A stretch of DNA of 64,000 bases from Pseudomonas sp. ANT_H4 (GCF_008369295.1 NZ_VOBG01000002.1:310001-374000), one strand, 5' to 3'; shown: positions 28,771 through 38,319, counted from the first letter of the stretch. Notes: generated by a model not told the origin, from the sequence alone. Program-made: numbers and translations.

Positions 28771-31191
28771 TTAGAACAACACCTTCGCCACGTCCGCAAA
28801 CCGCTTGGCGAAGTGCACCGTCATGCCTTCCTTCAGGTACTCCGGCAACTCTTCAAAACTGCCGCGATTGGGCTCCGGCAAGATCAGCTCGTGAATCTTC
28901 TGGCGTCGCGCTGCAATCACCTTTTCCCGAACCCCGCCAATCGGCAGCACATGCCCGGTGAGCGTCAACTCGCCAGTCATGGCCACGCCTTTTTTCGGCG
29001 GCTGGTTGCGGGCAAGGGACAGCAGCGCACTGGCCATGGTCACTCCGGCGCTCGGGCCGTCTTTGGGCGTTGCGCCTTCCGGTACGTGAAGATGGACGAA
29101 AGCCTCGTCAAAAAACTTCGGATCACCACCAAACGACTTGAGGTTGGCGCTGATGTAGCTGTAGGCGATCTCGGCGGATTCCTTCATTACGTCACCCAGT
29201 TGCCCGGTGAGTTTGAAACCGCGATTGAGGGTATGAATGCGCGTCGCCTCGATCGGCAAGGTGGCGCCGCCCATGCTGGTCCAGGCCAGGCCGGTGATCA
29301 CACCGGTGCCCGACAGCACTTGCTCGTTGCGGAACACCGGCATGCCCAGCGAGGTTTCCAGATCCTTGTTGCCGATCTTGATCACTAACGTGGGCTCATC
29401 CAGCAGCTTGACCACCGCCTTGCGCACCAGTTTGCCCAGCTGTTTCTCCAACTGGCGCACTCCGGCTTCCCGGGCGTAGCCATCGATCACTGCACGCAGG
29501 GCGCCGTCGCTGATGGACAGGCTGGTCTTCGCCACACCGGCTTTTGCCAGCTGCTTGGGCCACAGGTGACGCTTGGCGATGGCGATTTTTTCTTCGGTGA
29601 TATAGCCCGACAGGCGAATCACTTCCATCCGGTCCAGCAACGGGCCAGGGATTGAGTCCAGGGTGTTGGCGGTGCAGACGAACAGCACTTTTGACAGGTC
29701 CAGGCGCAGGTCCAGGTAGTGGTCGAGAAATTCCACGTTCTGTTCCGGGTCGAGGGTTTCCAGCAGGGCCGAGGCCGGATCGCCCTGGTAGCTCTGGCCC
29801 ATCTTGTCGATCTCGTCGAGCATGATCACCGGGTTCATCACTTCTACATCTTTAAGCGCCTGCACCAGCTTGCCGGGCATGGCGCCGATGTAGGTGCGGC
29901 GATGGCCCTTGATCTCGGCCTCGTCACGCATTCCGCCGACGCTGAAGCGGTAGAACGGCCGACCCAGTGATTCGGCGATGGACTTGCCGACGCTGGTCTT
30001 GCCCACGCCCGGCGGCCCAACCAGCAACACGATGGAGCCGGCGACTTCGCCTTTATAGGCGCCGACGGCAAGGAATTCGAGGATGCGGCTCTTGATGTCG
30101 CCCAGGCCAGCGTGGTGTTTATCCAACACCTTGCGAGCGTGCTTGAGGTCGAGTTTGTCCTTGCCATACACGCCCCACGGCACCGAGGTGGCCCAGTCCA
30201 GGTAGTTGCGGGTGACCGCGTACTCCGGCGAGCCGGTTTCCAGGATCGACAATTTGTTCAGTTCTTCATCGATGCGCTTTTGCGCCTGGGCCGGCAAAAC
30301 CTTGCCTTCCAGGCGCTGCTGGAACTGCTCGACATCGGCACTGCGATCATCCTTTGTAAGACCAAGCTCCTGCTGGATGACCTTGAGCTGTTCCTTGAGG
30401 AAGAACTCGCGCTGGTGCTCGCCGATCTTGCGGTTCACTTCGGCGGAGATTTCTTTTTGCAGGCGCGCGACTTCGACTTCCTTGCGCAGCATTGGCAAGA
30501 CTTTTTCCATGCGTTTGAGCATGGGCACGCAGTCCAGCACTTCCTGCAATTCGTTACCGGTGGCCGAGGTCAACGCGGCGGCGAAATCGGTCAGTGGCGA
30601 CGGATCGTTGGGGCTGAAGCGGTTGAGGTAGTTCTTCAACTCTTCGCTGTACAGCGGGTTGAGTGGCAGCAGTTCCTTGATCGCGTTGATCAGCGCCATG
30701 CCATAGGCCTTGACCTCGTCGGTCGGCTCGCTCGGTTGGTGTGGGTATTCGACTTCCACCAGGTACGGTGGGCGGTGGTGCTTGAGCCAGGTGCGAATCC
30801 TCACGCGGGTCAGGCCCTGGGCGACGAATTGCAGCTTGCCGTTTTCGCGGCTGGCGTGGTGGACCTTCACCAGAGTGCCGTACAGCGGCAGGCTGGAGGT
30901 GTCGAAGTGCCGCGGATCGTCAGGGGGCGTGTCCATGAAAAACAGGGCAAGGGAATGGTGATCGGATTTGCTCACCAGCTCCAGGGTTTCGGCCCATGGC
31001 TCTTCATTGACGATCACTGGCAGCACTTGCGCCGGGAAGAAGGGCCGATTGTGGATCGGGATGATGTAGACCTTGTCCGGCAGGTTTTGCCCAGGCAGGG
31101 CCAGGCCGGTGTTGGTGGAGGCGTGTTCGGCGTTTTCCGGATCGGCGTAGTCGTTGAGGTCGATATCAGGGAATTCTTGCTGGTCGCTCAT
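28771..31191 (-). CDS. lon: ATP-dependent protease, Lon family (AsrA-like paralogue)
   Basis: An 806-residue Lon protease: N-terminal substrate-recognition domain (about 35-230), coiled coil, AAA+ module with Walker A GPPGVGKTSVG and Walker B VIMLDEIDKMG, then the Ser-Lys protease domain with the catalytic serine in PKDGPSAG. Its position near a ZnuD-like receptor matches PA0779 (AsrA), the stress-induced second Lon of P. aeruginosa, so it is probably not the housekeeping Lon. A sigma-32-like promoter precedes it. The asrA identity is inferred from synteny. Confidence 0.92.
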   Translation of the reverse strand: MSDQQEFPDIDLNDYADPENAEHASTNTGLALPGQNLPDKVYIIPIHNRPFFPAQVLPVIVNEEPWAETLELVSKSDHHSLALFFMDTPPDDPRHFDTSSLPLYGTLVKVHHASRENGKLQFVAQGLTRVRIRTWLKHHRPPYLVEVEYPHQPSEPTDEVKAYGMALINAIKELLPLNPLYSEELKNYLNRFSPNDPSPLTDFAAALTSATGNELQEVLDCVPMLKRMEKVLPMLRKEVEVARLQKEISAEVNRKIGEHQREFFLKEQLKVIQQELGLTKDDRSADVEQFQQRLEGKVLPAQAQKRIDEELNKLSILETGSPEYAVTRNYLDWATSVPWGVYGKDKLDLKHARKVLDKHHAGLGDIKSRILEFLAVGAYKGEVAGSIVLLVGPPGVGKTSVGKSIAESLGRPFYRFSVGGMRDEAEIKGHRRTYIGAMPGKLVQALKDVEVMNPVIMLDEIDKMGQSYQGDPASALLETLDPEQNVEFLDHYLDLRLDLSKVLFVCTANTLDSIPGPLLDRMEVIRLSGYITEEKIAIAKRHLWPKQLAKAGVAKTSLSISDGALRAVIDGYAREAGVRQLEKQLGKLVRKAVVKLLDEPTLVIKIGNKDLETSLGMPVFRNEQVLSGTGVITGLAWTSMGGATLPIEATRIHTLNRGFKLTGQLGDVMKESAEIAYSYISANLKSFGGDPKFFDEAFVHLHVPEGATPKDGPSAGVTMASALLSLARNQPPKKGVAMTGELTLTGHVLPIGGVREKVIAARRQKIHELILPEPNRGSFEELPEYLKEGMTVHFAKRFADVAKVLF

Positions 31192-31221
31192 GGGGCACCT
31201 GCATGGGGAAGTATGCAGGTT

Positions 31222-31250
31222 AGATGGGGCAGGTCAGCAGTGGTTTCAAT
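31222..31250 (-). promoter_or_regulatory. Sigma-32 (heat-shock) promoter before the Lon gene
   Basis: Read on the minus strand: -35 ATTGAAA (31250-31244), a 14-bp spacer and -10 CCCCATCT (31229-31222). This fits the sigma-32 consensus (CTTGAAA, 13-17 bp, CCCCATNT) with one mismatch. The predicted start of transcription is about 25 bp before the ATG, giving a very short leader. Confidence 0.65.
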
Positions 31251-31313
31251 GGTGGGGCGTTGTTAGCAACAAATTGCATGGTATTTGCTGCGACACATTT
31301 TGATCGGGTACAT

Positions 31314-32348
31314 TCAGCTGATTTTGTTGAGGTAGCCTGGCAGCGGCTGTTCCGGCAGCACCGACAACACCTTCAAGCGCTGCAACATCCGCTGTCGGGC
31401 CCGTTGCAGGTGCTCGCGCAGGTTTAGCGCGGCGGCGTCGAACGCGCCGTGCAGCAGTAGCTCCAGGATCAGCCGGTGCTCGGCCAGCATCGCCGGATCG
31501 GCGCCGATACCCAACAGGCTGTAGAAGATCCGGCTGATGATCATCGGGCTCTGGCCCTGGCGGATCAGCGCGGCGATCTTGCGGTTTTGCAGGCCCGCCA
31601 GGCAGTGCTGGTGCAGATCTTCTTCAAGTTGTTCGATTTCTTCCAGGCTGCAATGGTCGCTGTTTTGCGCATCGATCACCCGCTGCAGCATGGCCTCCAG
31701 CATCTCGCGAGCAAGGCCCGGCGCGCTCTGGCGCAAGGCTTCGGGTTCCAGGCAGGCCCGCAACTCGTAGTCTTCGGTGACCTCCCGGGCGGTCAGCGGC
31801 CCGGCCAGCCATTGGGAATAGGGTTCCTTTTCCACCAGGCCGCGGTCTCGTAGGCGCATCAGTGCTTCACGCACCACCGCGCGGCTGACACCGTAGTGTT
31901 CGGCCGCGGCTTGTTCATCGAGGCGGTAATGACCAAAGGCAATGCAGGTGGACAGAGCCGCACCGATCTCCTCGACGATTCGCTCGCCCAGGGGCCGGGT
32001 GTCCATCAGTTCGGCCTCACCGTTAAGGCCCAGGTGCGCATGGCTCAAGGGCAGGCGCAGTGGCTCCATGTCCAGGCCATCGGGGTTGATCAGGTAGCCA
32101 CGGCCATCGAAACGGCAGATCAGTCCTTCTTCATGCAGCAGGTCCAGGGCCTTGCGCACCGGGACGCGACTGGTGCCGAACAACTCGGCCAGCGGCGCTT
32201 CCAGCAGTACTAGGCCGTGGCGGGCGGTGCCGTTGACGATGGCGTCGCGCAATACCTGGTGGATCATCGCGTAACGGGAAGCCGAGGTTGACACTGCTTT
32301 CATCGGGTTCTCTGGAGCAAACGGGTCGGTGGCCTCGGATTCTCTCAT
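31314..32348 (-). CDS. GntR-type regulator with two winged-helix domains
   Basis: About 344 residues from the ATG at 32348; other starts are 32384 and 32303 (MKAVSTSASRYAMI, with AGAGAA before it). The first winged helix is SRYAMIHQVLRDAIVNG to RVPVRKALDLLHEEGL. The second begins GERIVEEIGAALSTCIAFG and includes GVSRAVVREALMRLRDRGL. A C-terminal FCD-like helical domain (YELRACLEPEALRQ onward) follows. A tandem DNA-binding arrangement is unusual for GntR proteins, which normally have one. It is divergent from the amidase operon and probably controls it through the paired 25-bp sites. Confidence 0.85.
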   Translation of the reverse strand: MRESEATDPFAPENPMKAVSTSASRYAMIHQVLRDAIVNGTARHGLVLLEAPLAELFGTSRVPVRKALDLLHEEGLICRFDGRGYLINPDGLDMEPLRLPLSHAHLGLNGEAELMDTRPLGERIVEEIGAALSTCIAFGHYRLDEQAAAEHYGVSRAVVREALMRLRDRGLVEKEPYSQWLAGPLTAREVTEDYELRACLEPEALRQSAPGLAREMLEAMLQRVIDAQNSDHCSLEEIEQLEEDLHQHCLAGLQNRKIAALIRQGQSPMIISRIFYSLLGIGADPAMLAEHRLILELLLHGAFDAAALNLREHLQRARQRMLQRLKVLSVLPEQPLPGYLNKIS

Positions 32349-32429
32349 AGATGTGCCTGTCACTCTGCGCCACGTCGGTGGCACTTTTTTGGGGCCTTGC
32401 AGGTAAGAATGTTACTTTTCTGCACCAAA

Positions 32430-32454
32430 ATGTACTTATTAATAAATAATACAT
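32430..32454. promoter_or_regulatory. Operator candidate A in the regulator-amidase intergenic region
   Basis: A 25-bp AT-rich pseudo-palindrome beginning ATGTAC and ending ATACAT, with TTATTAATAAATA between. It has the same length and end sequences as site B at 32608-32632. Confidence 0.55.
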
Positions 32455-32607
32455 TATTTGACTCTGGGGGTGTTTCCGCAGGCCTGTGGGATTTTTGTTG
32501 CGGGGTTAAACCCATCTATCCCGTATGTCTGGGAGATATTCCTGATTCCCCTGAAGCGCTGTGTATCTCCATGTGACTGAGATTGGCACGAAAGCTGCCT
32601 TTGTAAA

Positions 32608-32632
32608 ATGTATATTTTATTAATATGTACAT
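32608..32632. promoter_or_regulatory. Operator candidate B just before the amidase gene
   Basis: A 25-bp AT-rich pseudo-palindrome beginning ATGTAT and ending GTACAT, 18 bp before the amidase ATG. It matches site A in length and end sequence. Confidence 0.6.
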
Positions 32633-32650
32633 TTATAAAGGGTCCTTCCT

Positions 32651-33994
32651 ATGTCAGACGCCACTTCATTGGCCGAGGACTTCGCCAGCGGTCGCAGCGA
32701 CCCGGTGCAAGCCCTCGAACAGGCACTCGATCAGGCGAGCCAAGTCCCAGGTGTATTTATCTCGCTGACCCCGGAGCGCGCCCTGCGGGAAGCCCAAGCG
32801 TCGGCCGCCCGCTGGCGCGCTGGGCAGCCGTTGAGTGTGTTCGATGGCGTGCCGTTGGCCTGGAAGGACCTGTTCGATGTGGCAGGCAGCGTTACCACTG
32901 CCGGTGCTGCATTTCGTCGTGATGCACCCGAAGCCCTGCTCGATGCGCCAAGCGTGGGCCTGTTGTGCCGCGCTGGCATGATCAGCGTCGGCAAGACCAA
33001 TCTCAGTGAGCTGGCCTATTCCGGCCTGGGCCTGAACCCGCATTTCGGCACGCCCCACAACCCTCACGGCACCGATCAGCCACGCATTCCCGGTGGTTCG
33101 TCCTCAGGTTCCGCAGTGGCGGTGGCCGCCGGCATCGTGCCAATTGCCATGGGCACCGACACCGCCGGCTCGATCCGCATTCCCGCGGCCCTCAACGGCC
33201 TGGTGGGGTATCGCAGCAGTTGCCGGCGCTACAGCCGCGACGGTGTTTTTCCCCTGGCACATACCCTCGACAGCCTCGGCCCGTTGACCCGCAGCGTGCG
33301 TGATGCGCTGGTCATCGACGACGTGCTCAATGGTCGTGATAACCAGCAGCCGCGCAACGTACGCAGCATCAAAGGCCAACGCTTCTGGATAGAGCAAGGC
33401 GTGCTGGAGGATTCCGGGGTCGAACACAGCGTGCGTGAGAACCTTCAGCATTGTGTTGCGCAACTCCAAGCGAGCGGTGCGGTGCTGGACGTGCGTCCCT
33501 CAAAGACCTTTCAAACCACCCTTGAGCTGATCCAGCACCAAGGCTGGCTCGGCTCCTTTGAGGCCTTCGCCCTCCACGAAGCGCTGCTCGACAGCCCTGA
33601 CGCAGCTCAACTCGACCCCCGCGTGCGCCGTCGCCTTGAAGCTGCTCGCACGCTGCCGGCCAGTCAGTTGCTCGGCCTGTATGACGCTCGTCGCCGTCTG
33701 CAACAGCAACTGATCGACGAACTCGACGGCGCCATCCTCATCACCCCCACCGTGGCCCATGTCGCCCCGGCTCTGGCACCGCTGGAAGCCGACGATCAAC
33801 TGTTCGTCAGCACCAACCTTGCCACCCTGCGCCTGACTATGCCCGGCAGCCTGCTGGACATGCCCGGCGTGACCCTGCCCAGCGGCCGCGATGCACTGGG
33901 CCTGCCCACCGGCCTCTTGCTCAGCGCGCCCAGCGGCGAAGACGCACGCCTGCTCAGGGCTGCCCTGTCAGTCGAAACAGCACTCATTCTTTAA
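32651..33994 (+). CDS. Amidase (amidase-signature family), possible half-amidase
   Basis: A 447-residue amidase with the Ser-cisSer-Lys triad: Lys in PLAWKDLFD, and the serines in [16 protein letters not shown] and [16 protein letters not shown]. Such enzymes hydrolyse amides to acid plus ammonia. It is first in the operon and lies 11 bp from the imidase/deacetylase-like gene. The pairing suggests it opens the half-amide released from a cyclic imide, but amidase substrates cannot be read from sequence; allophanate- or indoleacetamide-type activity is an alternative. Cytosolic. Confidence 0.88.
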   Translation: MSDATSLAEDFASGRSDPVQALEQALDQASQVPGVFISLTPERALREAQASAARWRAGQPLSVFDGVPLAWKDLFDVAGSVTTAGAAFRRDAPEALLDAPSVGLLCRAGMISVGKTNLSELAYSGLGLNPHFGTPHNPHGTDQPRIPGGSSSGSAVAVAAGIVPIAMGTDTAGSIRIPAALNGLVGYRSSCRRYSRDGVFPLAHTLDSLGPLTRSVRDALVIDDVLNGRDNQQPRNVRSIKGQRFWIEQGVLEDSGVEHSVRENLQHCVAQLQASGAVLDVRPSKTFQTTLELIQHQGWLGSFEAFALHEALLDSPDAAQLDPRVRRRLEAARTLPASQLLGLYDARRRLQQQLIDELDGAILITPTVAHVAPALAPLEADDQLFVSTNLATLRLTMPGSLLDMPGVTLPSGRDALGLPTGLLLSAPSGEDARLLRAALSVETALIL

Positions 33995-34005
33995 GGAGAC
34001 ACATC

Positions 34006-34884
34006 ATGGCTAAAGACATCCTCTGTGCATTTGGCGTCGACGTCGACGCGGTCGCCGGCTGGCTCGGTTCCTACGGCGGCGAAGATTCCCCGGACGACAT
34101 TTCCCGTGGCCTGTTCGCCGGTGAAATCGGCGCGCCGCGCCTGCTCAAGCTGTTCGAACGTTACGGCTTGCGCACCACCTGGTTTATCCCTGGCCACTCG
34201 ATGGAAACCTTCCCCGAGCAGATGAAAGCGGTAGCCGACGCCGGCCACGAAATTGGTGTGCACGGCTACAGCCACGAAAACCCCATCGCCATGACCGCCG
34301 AGCAGGAAGAAATCGTCCTCGACAAGTCCATTGAACTGATCACCCAGGTCACCGGCAAACGGCCCACCGGCTATGTCGCGCCGTGGTGGGAATTCAGCAA
34401 GGTGACCAATGAGTTGCTGCTGAAAAAGGGCATCAAGTACGACCACAGCCTGATGCACAACGACTTCCACCCGTACTACGTGCGCAAGGGCGACAGCTGG
34501 ACCAAGATCGATTACAGCCAGCACCCCGACACCTGGATGAAACCCTTGGTGCGTGGCGAAGAAACCGACCTGGTGGAGATCCCGGCCAACTGGTACCTCG
34601 ACGACCTGCCGCCAATGATGTTTATCAAAAAGGCCCCCAACAGCCACGGCTTCGTCAACCCGCGCCACCTGGAAGAGATGTGGCGCGACCAGTTCGACTG
34701 GGTCTACCGCGAACACGAACATGCGGTGTTCACCATGACCATCCACCCCGACGTTTCCGGCCGCCCACAAGTGCTGTTGATGCTGGAACGGTTGATCGAA
34801 CACATCCAGAGCCATGCCGGTGTGCGCTTCGTCACCTTCGACGAAATCGCCGATGACTTTATCCGCCGCCAACCCCGTACCTGA
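34006..34884 (+). CDS. Polysaccharide-deacetylase-fold hydrolase, cyclic-imidase-like
   Basis: A 292-residue NodB-fold protein without a signal peptide, so cytosolic. The catalytic aspartate lies in [16 protein letters not shown] and the His metal site in [13 protein letters not shown]; a late segment [13 protein letters not shown] completes the pocket. This form is close to PuuE-type ureidase/allantoinase enzymes and to the cyclic imide hydrolase described from Pseudomonas putida, rather than to wall deacetylases. Together with the neighbouring amidase this suggests ring opening of a cyclic imide. I infer this from recalled family similarity, not from an alignment. Confidence 0.72.
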   Translation: MAKDILCAFGVDVDAVAGWLGSYGGEDSPDDISRGLFAGEIGAPRLLKLFERYGLRTTWFIPGHSMETFPEQMKAVADAGHEIGVHGYSHENPIAMTAEQEEIVLDKSIELITQVTGKRPTGYVAPWWEFSKVTNELLLKKGIKYDHSLMHNDFHPYYVRKGDSWTKIDYSQHPDTWMKPLVRGEETDLVEIPANWYLDDLPPMMFIKKAPNSHGFVNPRHLEEMWRDQFDWVYREHEHAVFTMTIHPDVSGRPQVLLMLERLIEHIQSHAGVRFVTFDEIADDFIRRQPRT

Positions 34885-34913
34885 CCCTTTGCCACCCCAT
34901 CGAGGCGCGATTC

Positions 34914-36254
34914 ATGTCTATCTACAACAAGCTTGATTTGACTGGCTGGAAACCCCGGCAACTGACGCCTAAGGAAGTGCGCTTCGCCACCTGGATCGCG
35001 TTTTTCGCCTGGGTATTTGCGGTGTACGACTTCATTCTGTTCGGCACCTTGCTTCCTGAGATTGGCCGGCATTTCGGCTGGGGTGAAGTGGAGCAGGCTG
35101 AAATCGCGACCTGGGTGGCGGTGGGCACCGCCGTCGTTGCACTGGCCATCGGCCCGCTGGTGGACAAACTGGGGCGGCGCACGGGGATTATCTTCACCGT
35201 CGCAGGTTCTGCCTTGTGCTCGGCGCTGACCGCCATCGGCGGCGCGTGGGGTAAGTCACCGTTGATCTTTATTCGCTCGTTGGGCGGCCTGGGGTATGCC
35301 GAGGAAACGGTCAACGCCACCTACCTGAGCGAGCTGTACGCCGCGTCGGATGATCCGAAACTGGCCAAGCGTCGTGGCTTTATCTATAGCCTGGTGCAGG
35401 GCGGCTGGCCGGTCGGCGCGCTGATCGCGGCGGGGTTGACTGCGTTGCTGCTGCCGGTCATTGGCTGGCAGGGCTGCTTCATCTTCGCGGCGGTCCCGGC
35501 CATCGTGATTGCGATCATGGCCCGCAAGCTCAAGGAGAGCCCGCAGTTCCAGATCCACCAGCGCATCACCCAACTGCGTAAAAGCGGCGCGGTGACTGAG
35601 GCGAAAAGCGTTGCCGTGACTTACGACGTCGACTACGACGAACACAGCAAGGCAGGCCTGAAAGCCGCGTTCCGTGGCCCGGCACGTCGTGCAACGTTGG
35701 TGATTGGCGCGGCGATCCTGCTCAACTGGGCGGCGATCCAGGTATTCAGTGTGCTCGGCACGTCAGTGATCGTCAGCGTGCACCACATCTCGTTTGAAAA
35801 CTCGCTGATCATTCTGGTGCTGTCGAACTTGGTGGGTTACTGCGGTTACCTGAGCCACGGCTGGATGGGCGACAAGATTGGTCGGCGCAATGTCATCGGC
35901 CTGGGCTGGATGCTCGGCGGGCTGGCGTTTGCCGGCATGCTGTATGGCCCGAGCAATATGCCGATGGTGGTTGGGCTGTATAGCCTGGGCCTGTTCTTTC
36001 TGATCGGGCCGTACTCGGCGGCGCTGTTTTTCATCAGTGAAAGCTTTCCCACCAGCATCCGCGCTACCGGTGGCGCGATCATCCATGCCATGGGGCCGAT
36101 TGGTGCTGTAGTCGCAGGTTTCGGTGCGACGCAGGTGTTGTCCGCCGGCGGTGACTGGCAGACCTCGGCCCTGTATTTCGGCGCGCTGCCGTGCTTTCTC
36201 TCTGGCGCGCTGATGTTTGCCGCGCGCCATGTGCGTCCGGAAACCGTTAAGTAA
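34914..36254 (+). CDS. MFS transporter of the catabolic cluster
   Basis: A 446-residue MFS protein with about 12 membrane helices. A sugar/acid-porter signature is present in LVDKLGRRTGI (loop 2-3) and SHGWMGDKIGRRN in the second half. It starts 29 bp after the imidase-like gene and ends 12 bp before the first SDR gene. It is presumably the uptake system for the cluster's substrate; a carboxylate or small amide fits, but this is inferred from context. Confidence 0.85.
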   Translation: MSIYNKLDLTGWKPRQLTPKEVRFATWIAFFAWVFAVYDFILFGTLLPEIGRHFGWGEVEQAEIATWVAVGTAVVALAIGPLVDKLGRRTGIIFTVAGSALCSALTAIGGAWGKSPLIFIRSLGGLGYAEETVNATYLSELYAASDDPKLAKRRGFIYSLVQGGWPVGALIAAGLTALLLPVIGWQGCFIFAAVPAIVIAIMARKLKESPQFQIHQRITQLRKSGAVTEAKSVAVTYDVDYDEHSKAGLKAAFRGPARRATLVIGAAILLNWAAIQVFSVLGTSVIVSVHHISFENSLIILVLSNLVGYCGYLSHGWMGDKIGRRNVIGLGWMLGGLAFAGMLYGPSNMPMVVGLYSLGLFFLIGPYSAALFFISESFPTSIRATGGAIIHAMGPIGAVVAGFGATQVLSAGGDWQTSALYFGALPCFLSGALMFAARHVRPETVK

Positions 36255-36266
36255 GGAGTCAGTTAG

Positions 36267-37028
36267 ATGCTTCGTAAAGTTGCCTTGATTACCGGTGCCG
36301 CCAGCGGCATCGGCCAGGCCCTCGCGTTGGCCTATGCCCGCAGCGGCGTAGTAGTGGTTGGCGGGTATTACCCGGCCGACCCCCATGACCCGCGCGAAAC
36401 TGTAGCCCTGGTGGAAGACGCCGGTGGCGAATGCCTGATGCTGGCGCTGGACGTGGGCGATACCGCCTCCGTCGATGCCCTGGCCGAGCAAGCCATCCAG
36501 CACTTCGGCCGCCTTGACTACGCCGTCGCCAACGCCGGCCTGCTGCGCCGCGCGCCGCTGCTGGAGATGACCGACGAGCTGTGGAACGAAATGCTCAATG
36601 TTGACCTGACGGGGGTGATGCGTACCTTCCGCGCGGCGACAAGGCATATGCACGAGGGCGGGGCGTTGGTGGCGATCTCCTCGATTGCCGGTGGTGTGTA
36701 TGGCTGGCAGGAGCATTCCCATTACGCGGCGGCCAAGGCTGGGGTGCCGGGGTTGTGCCGTTCGCTGGCGGTGGAGCTGGCACCGTTGGGGATTCGCTGC
36801 AATGCGGTGATTCCGGGGTTGATCGAGACGCCGCAGTCGCTGGACGCGAAGAACTCCCTGGGACCGGAAGGTCTGGCGAAAGCGGCGCGGGCGATTCCAT
36901 TGGGCCGGGTAGGGCGGGCGGATGAAGTCGCGTCACTGGTGCGGTTCTTGACCAGCGAGGAATCGAGTTACCTGACCGGGCAGAGCATTGTGATTGATGG
37001 TGGGCTGACGGTGCGCTGGCCGGATTAA
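36267..37028 (+). CDS. Short-chain dehydrogenase/reductase (first of two)
   Basis: A 253-residue classical SDR: the cofactor motif [12 protein letters not shown] (residues 8-19), the NAG strand VANAGLLRR, the catalytic Ser in AISSIAGG and YAAAKAG holding the Tyr and Lys. NADP preference is not clear. It ends with the common tail [12 protein letters not shown]. It oxidises or reduces an alcohol or ketone in the pathway. A family-3 repeat separates it from the second SDR gene. Confidence 0.88.
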   Translation: MLRKVALITGAASGIGQALALAYARSGVVVVGGYYPADPHDPRETVALVEDAGGECLMLALDVGDTASVDALAEQAIQHFGRLDYAVANAGLLRRAPLLEMTDELWNEMLNVDLTGVMRTFRAATRHMHEGGALVAISSIAGGVYGWQEHSHYAAAKAGVPGLCRSLAVELAPLGIRCNAVIPGLIETPQSLDAKNSLGPEGLAKAARAIPLGRVGRADEVASLVRFLTSEESSYLTGQSIVIDGGLTVRWPD

Positions 37029-37055
37029 TACATTACCTATTTGTAGGCGATGGGG

Positions 37056-37109
37056 CTGTTGTGGCAAGCGGGCTTACTGTGGCGATCCGACAAGCCCGCT
37101 CGTCACAGG
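37056..37109. repeat. Short REP pair, family 3, between the two SDR genes
   Basis: GTGGCAAGCGGGCTT then inverted AAGCCCGCTCGTCAC, about 15 bp between. It lies inside the operon. Confidence 0.7.
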
Positions 37110-37155
37110 GAATGCAATCAGCCATAGATTTAGTGTGACTAACCAGGAGTTCAAA

Positions 37156-37905
37156 ATGCCCCAACTGCATAACCGCCGCGCCGTGATTACCGGCGCTGCC
37201 AGCGGCATCGGTGCCGCCATCGCCCGCGCCTACGCTATTGAAGGCGCACGTCTGCTGCTGGCCGACCGCGACGGCTCACGGCTGGCAGAAACCGCCCGAA
37301 CTTGCCGCGACCTGGGCGCCGAAGTCTTCGAGTGCGTGGCCGACGTAGGCACTGTCGAAGGTGCCCAGGCCAGCGTCGATGCCTGCGTCACCCACCTGGG
37401 CGGCATCGATATCCTGGTCAACAACGCCGGCATGCTGACCCAGGCCCGCTGCGTCGACCTGAGCATAGACATGTGGAACGACATGCTGCGTGTCGACCTC
37501 ACCAGCGTCTTCGTCGCCAGCCAGCGCGCCTTGCCGCACATGCTCGCCCAGCGTTGGGGGCGGATCATCAATGTTGCCTCGCAACTGGGCATCAAGGGCG
37601 GCGCCGAGCTGACCCATTACGCGGCGGCCAAGGCAGGTGTGATTGGCTTCACCAAGTCCCTGGCCCTGGAAGTGGCCAAGGACAACGTGCTGGTCAATGC
37701 TATTGCCCCTGGCCCGATTGAAACGCCCTTGGTCGGTGGCATCAGCGACACCTGGAAACGCGCCAAGGCCGCCGAGTTGCCCCTGGGCCGTTTTGGTCTC
37801 GCGGACGAAGTGGCACCCACCGCCGTGCTGCTCGCCAGCGAGCCCGGTGGCAACCTATTTGTCGGCCAGACCCTGGGCCCGAACTCCGGCGACGTCATGC
37901 CATGA
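37156..37905 (+). CDS. Short-chain dehydrogenase/reductase (second of two)
   Basis: A 249-residue classical SDR with [12 protein letters not shown] (nucleotide site), VNNAGMLTQ, NVASQLGIKGGAE and [11 protein letters not shown] (catalytic Tyr and Lys). The ATG at 37156 has AGGAG 7 bp upstream; the frame is open to 37135, which I do not use. It resembles FabG-type or sugar/polyol dehydrogenases; the pathway role is inferred from the neighbours. Confidence 0.88.
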   Translation: MPQLHNRRAVITGAASGIGAAIARAYAIEGARLLLADRDGSRLAETARTCRDLGAEVFECVADVGTVEGAQASVDACVTHLGGIDILVNNAGMLTQARCVDLSIDMWNDMLRVDLTSVFVASQRALPHMLAQRWGRIINVASQLGIKGGAELTHYAAAKAGVIGFTKSLALEVAKDNVLVNAIAPGPIETPLVGGISDTWKRAKAAELPLGRFGLADEVAPTAVLLASEPGGNLFVGQTLGPNSGDVMP

Positions 37906-37918
37906 GCGAGCAATAACC

Positions 37919-38221
37919 ATGTGCGGACTCTGCGGACTGCTGGGTGAAGACCTGCACTGGAGCGATCCCCTGGGCGATGAGCTGCCTCGTCGTCGCGAAC
38001 GTTTGCGCCGGATCGCTGCGATCAATCAGGTGCTGGCGGTGTTTCGGCTCAAGGTCGAAGACTTCCAAGGTGCGTCCTACCTGCTGCTGGGCGCCACTGG
38101 AAAACAGGAACTGGCCAGCGGCCTGGATCAATTGTGGCGGGCGGCAGAAACCATGCTCGGCCGACCGCTGGACCCCCTCGACCCGCGCCTGCTAGACCAC
38201 CTGGAGCAACAGGACGCCTAG
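37919..38221 (+). CDS. Small MCGLCG protein of unknown function
   Basis: A 100-residue protein starting MCGLCGLLGEDLHWSD. The Met-Cys-Gly-x-Cys-Gly start recalls the N-terminal cysteine of class-II glutamine amidotransferases, but no other amidotransferase motif follows and the protein is too short. I do not recognise a domain; CxxC near the N-terminus could bind metal. It is placed 13 bp after the second SDR and ahead of the CobW GTPase. Its TAG stop lies in the left end of a REPIN. Confidence 0.7.
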   Translation: MCGLCGLLGEDLHWSDPLGDELPRRRERLRRIAAINQVLAVFRLKVEDFQGASYLLLGATGKQELASGLDQLWRAAETMLGRPLDPLDPRLLDHLEQQDA

Positions 38222-38312
38222 TTCTTGCTCACGAAAAACTCAAAGGCCCCGCGTTTACTCAGACAGTACGCGTCATCGTTAACGACCATCGCGAGCAAGC
38301 TCGCTCTACAGG
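38217..38312. repeat. REPIN, family 1 variant, inside the operon
   Basis: Left end GCCTAGTTCTTGCTCACGAA (degraded); right end GCGAGCAAGCTCGCTCTACAG. It separates the MCGLCG gene from the CobW gene and supplies the stop codon of the former. Confidence 0.8.
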
Positions 38313-38319
38313 TGAACCT

